Source of the DNA: Candidatus Desulfobacillus denitrificans
Lineage (GTDB): Bacteria; Pseudomonadota; Gammaproteobacteria; Burkholderiales; Rhodocyclaceae
Assembly (NCBI GenBank): GCA_017347485.1
Contig: AP021857.1
Span: forward strand, 1,655,390 to 1,719,389
Length of the DNA stretch: 64,000 nucleotides
Reading direction: 5' to 3'
The notes beneath the pieces are model-generated. The model was not told the DNA's origin and made no database searches. It saw nothing but the letters and a program-made list of their open reading frames with translations. Within the stretch, counting starts at the first letter, position 1. Each line of letters starts with the position of its first letter. The position numbers were made by a program, and so were the translations under genes. Below, in pieces: positions 62,598-64,000 of the stretch.

Positions 62598-63476
62598 TCA
62601 AACGGCAACCCCTGCTTCCCGCATGGCCAGCAGCACGCGCTCGTGATGCTCCGGCGACAAGGGCGTTAGAGGCAGGCGGATTCCCTCTTCCATCAGCCCC
62701 ATGCGGCTGACGGCCCATTTGACCGGAATCGGATTGGCCTCGACGAAGAGATGCCGGTGCAAGCCGAGCAGGCGGGAATTGATGGCACGCGCCCTGACAA
62801 CATCGCCGGTGAGCGCGGCGGCGCACATTTCACGCATCAGCTTCGGTGCCACATTGGCGGTCACCGAGATCGTGCCGTGGCCGCCCAACAGGATGAACGC
62901 CAGCGCACTGGCGTCGTCGCCACTATAAAGGGCAAACCCCTGCGGTGCCCGCTTAATGAGGTCCGTGCCGCGCTCAAGATTGCCGGTCGCGTCCTTGATG
63001 CCGACGATGCCGGGCACCAGGGCCAGCCGCAGCGTCGTGTCGTTGCTCATGTCGGCGACCGTCCGTCCGGGCACGTTGTAGAGGATCATCGGCAGGTCCA
63101 CCGCCTCGGCAATCGCCTTGAAGTGCCGGTAGAGACCTTCCTGGGTCGGCTTGTTGTAATAGGGCACGACATTGAGCGAGGCGGCTGCGCCGGCTTTCTT
63201 GGCATAGGCGGTCAGCTCGATCGCCTCGGAGGTCGAATTGCCCCCCGTACCCGCAATGACCGGAATGCGGCCGGCGGCGTATTCGACGGCGGCACGAATC
63301 AGCTCGCAATGTTCCCCGACATCGACGGTCGGCGATTCACCTGTCGTTCCGACAATGACTATGCCGTCGGTCCCCTCAGCCACATGAAAATCCACCAGGG
63401 ATTTGAGGTGCGGGAAATCGAGACTGTTATCCGCCCGCATGGGGGTCACGATAGCGACAATCGAGCCTTGGATCAT
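62598..63476 (-). CDS. dapA: 4-hydroxy-tetrahydrodipicolinate synthase
   Basis: 292-residue class I aldolase of lysine and diaminopimelate synthesis. Opens [30 protein letters not shown] with the catalytic Tyr; Lys Schiff base in GIKDATGN. It starts the dapA-bamC-MBL operon. The 118-bp upstream gap is AT-rich but no good -35/-10 pair stands out. Confidence 0.96.
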   Translation of the reverse strand: MIQGSIVAIVTPMRADNSLDFPHLKSLVDFHVAEGTDGIVIVGTTGESPTVDVGEHCELIRAAVEYAAGRIPVIAGTGGNSTSEAIELTAYAKKAGAAASLNVVPYYNKPTQEGLYRHFKAIAEAVDLPMILYNVPGRTVADMSNDTTLRLALVPGIVGIKDATGNLERGTDLIKRAPQGFALYSGDDASALAFILLGGHGTISVTANVAPKLMREMCAAALTGDVVRARAINSRLLGLHRHLFVEANPIPVKWAVSRMGLMEEGIRLPLTPLSPEHHERVLLAMREAGVAV

Positions 63477-63592
63477 GGCTTTACGCGTGAATGAACAAAC
63501 TGTTTATTTTACTCGATGATGTGTGCTTAAGGAAACAAATGAGCGAGGGGCGTAAGGTTGACACCGAGGCGACGTACCGGTTCCCCAGCCGG

Positions 63593-64000
63593 TTACAGGT
63601 CGGCCAGCACCTTGATATGGGACGCCACGCTGCGCCCGAGGGCGGACAAGGCATAGCCGCCTTCCAGCATCGAGACGATGCGGTCCTGCGCCGAGGCAGC
63701 AGCGATCTCCTTGAGTTGGCGAGTCACCCAGACGTAGTCGGATTCGACGAGACCGAGGGAAGCCATGTCATCCTCGTAATGGGCGTCGAATCCGGCGGAT
63801 ATGAAAACCGCTTGCGGCGCAAAGCGGCGCAATGCCGGCAGACAAACGTCCGCGACGGCTTCCCGGAAACCGTCACTGCGCGTGCCGGCGGGCACGGGCA
63901 CATTCACCATGTTCGCCGCAGGCGCATCCGTTCCGCTGTAGGGATAGAATGGATGCTGGAAGGTGCCGACCATCAGCACCCGGGGGTCATTGGCAAAGAT
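63593..64000 (-). CDS. histone deacetylase-like amidohydrolase (5' end beyond window)
   Basis: C-terminal 135 residues of an acetylpolyamine/histone deacetylase-like enzyme (class II HDAC-like). It reads VLMVGTFQHPFYPYSG, VPAGTRSDGFREAV, FISAGFDAH with the Zn-binding Asp and His, and LEGGYAL near the end with the catalytic-site Gly pair. The frame is open to base 64000, so the N-terminal part is outside the window. Converges on nothing; ends 116 bp from dapA. Confidence 0.9.
   Translation of the reverse strand: MFANDPRVLMVGTFQHPFYPYSGTDAPAANMVNVPVPAGTRSDGFREAVADVCLPALRRFAPQAVFISAGFDAHYEDDMASLGLVESDYVWVTRQLKEIAAASAQDRIVSMLEGGYALSALGRSVASHIKVLADL

Noticed and set aside
63477..63592. dapA promoter
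   Set aside because: TAAAAT is present but no -35 at a usable distance; the hairpin ACCGG-N8-CCGGT near 63580 has no T-run, so it is not called a terminator either.

Overview
The window is a GC-rich, gene-dense piece of a bacterial chromosome. Gene content points to a betaproteobacterium, most likely of the Rhodocyclales or a nearby order. The clues are class I polyhydroxybutyrate (PHB) genes, a single-chain indolepyruvate:ferredoxin-type oxidoreductase, glutaryl-CoA dehydrogenase, NnrS, bamC/bamD, and an FNR/ANR-type box in front of hpf. The lifestyle suggested is a facultatively anaerobic degrader of aromatic or fatty acids that stores PHB. The genus assignment is inference. There is no prophage, integrase, CRISPR array or intact insertion sequence. 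The only transposase trace is a short IS4-type relic next to a tRNA pair.

Layout. 1-6540: an acyl-CoA beta-oxidation fusion enzyme cut by the window edge, a periplasmic branched-chain-amino-acid-type binding protein, and the 2-oxoacid oxidoreductase. 6541-8753: two small envelope proteins and NnrS. 8756-20665: eleven same-strand genes for a molybdenum hydroxylase of the xanthine dehydrogenase/CO dehydrogenase family (coxSLM-like) and its maturation. These are a GTPase-CoxI fusion, CoxD, CoxE, CoxG, XdhC, a molybdopterin-binding/cytidylyltransferase fusion, a cysteine desulfurase and a U-type scaffold. 20793-23883: three unrecognised small genes, an SDR and glutaryl-CoA dehydrogenase. 24007-24724: a small membrane protein, the transposase relic, tRNA-Glu and tRNA-Ala. 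24772-27497: an FAD-linked oxidase and rimO. 27544-31542: phaR, two phaB copies and phaC. 31654-37739: a ZIP transporter, an MFS and an EamA transporter, pgeF, rluD, bamD and uspA. 37843-44335: a 3-hydroxyacyl-CoA dehydrogenase, a diguanylate cyclase, a HAD hydrolase, an acyl-CoA ligase and a PHB depolymerase. 44403-53770: hpf, pncB, pncA, a Lon-like protease, a phosphodiesterase, endonuclease V, a GNAT, an SrkA-like kinase and a SYLF protein. 53866-64000: tRNA-Arg and two tRNA-Ser genes, lysC, an XRE regulator, a radical SAM protein, queD, a Bax inhibitor-like protein, rlmD, a Met-rich lipoprotein, an MBL-fold protein, bamC, dapA and a partial histone-deacetylase-like gene.

How the genes work together. 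Acyl-CoA chemistry (ligase, glutaryl-CoA dehydrogenase, two 3-hydroxyacyl-CoA dehydrogenases) feeds acetyl-CoA and crotonyl/3-hydroxybutyryl-CoA, which phaB/phaC store as PHB under PhaR and phaZ mobilises. The coxSLM-like enzyme has the form II active-site motif AYRGAGR, so its substrate is probably not CO. Its neighbours appear to cover insertion, cytidylylation and sulfuration of the Mo cofactor, including a translationally coupled sulfur source.

The most unusual observation is a 24-nt motif (AAAGTCAGT at one end, ACGGCG at the other). It occurs eleven times plus one half copy, in both orientations, almost always inside unrelated genes, about once per 5-6 kb. The second is the fusion of a MeaB/ArgK-type GTPase to a CoxI/XdhC N-terminal domain through a linker that looks derived from an intergenic repeat.
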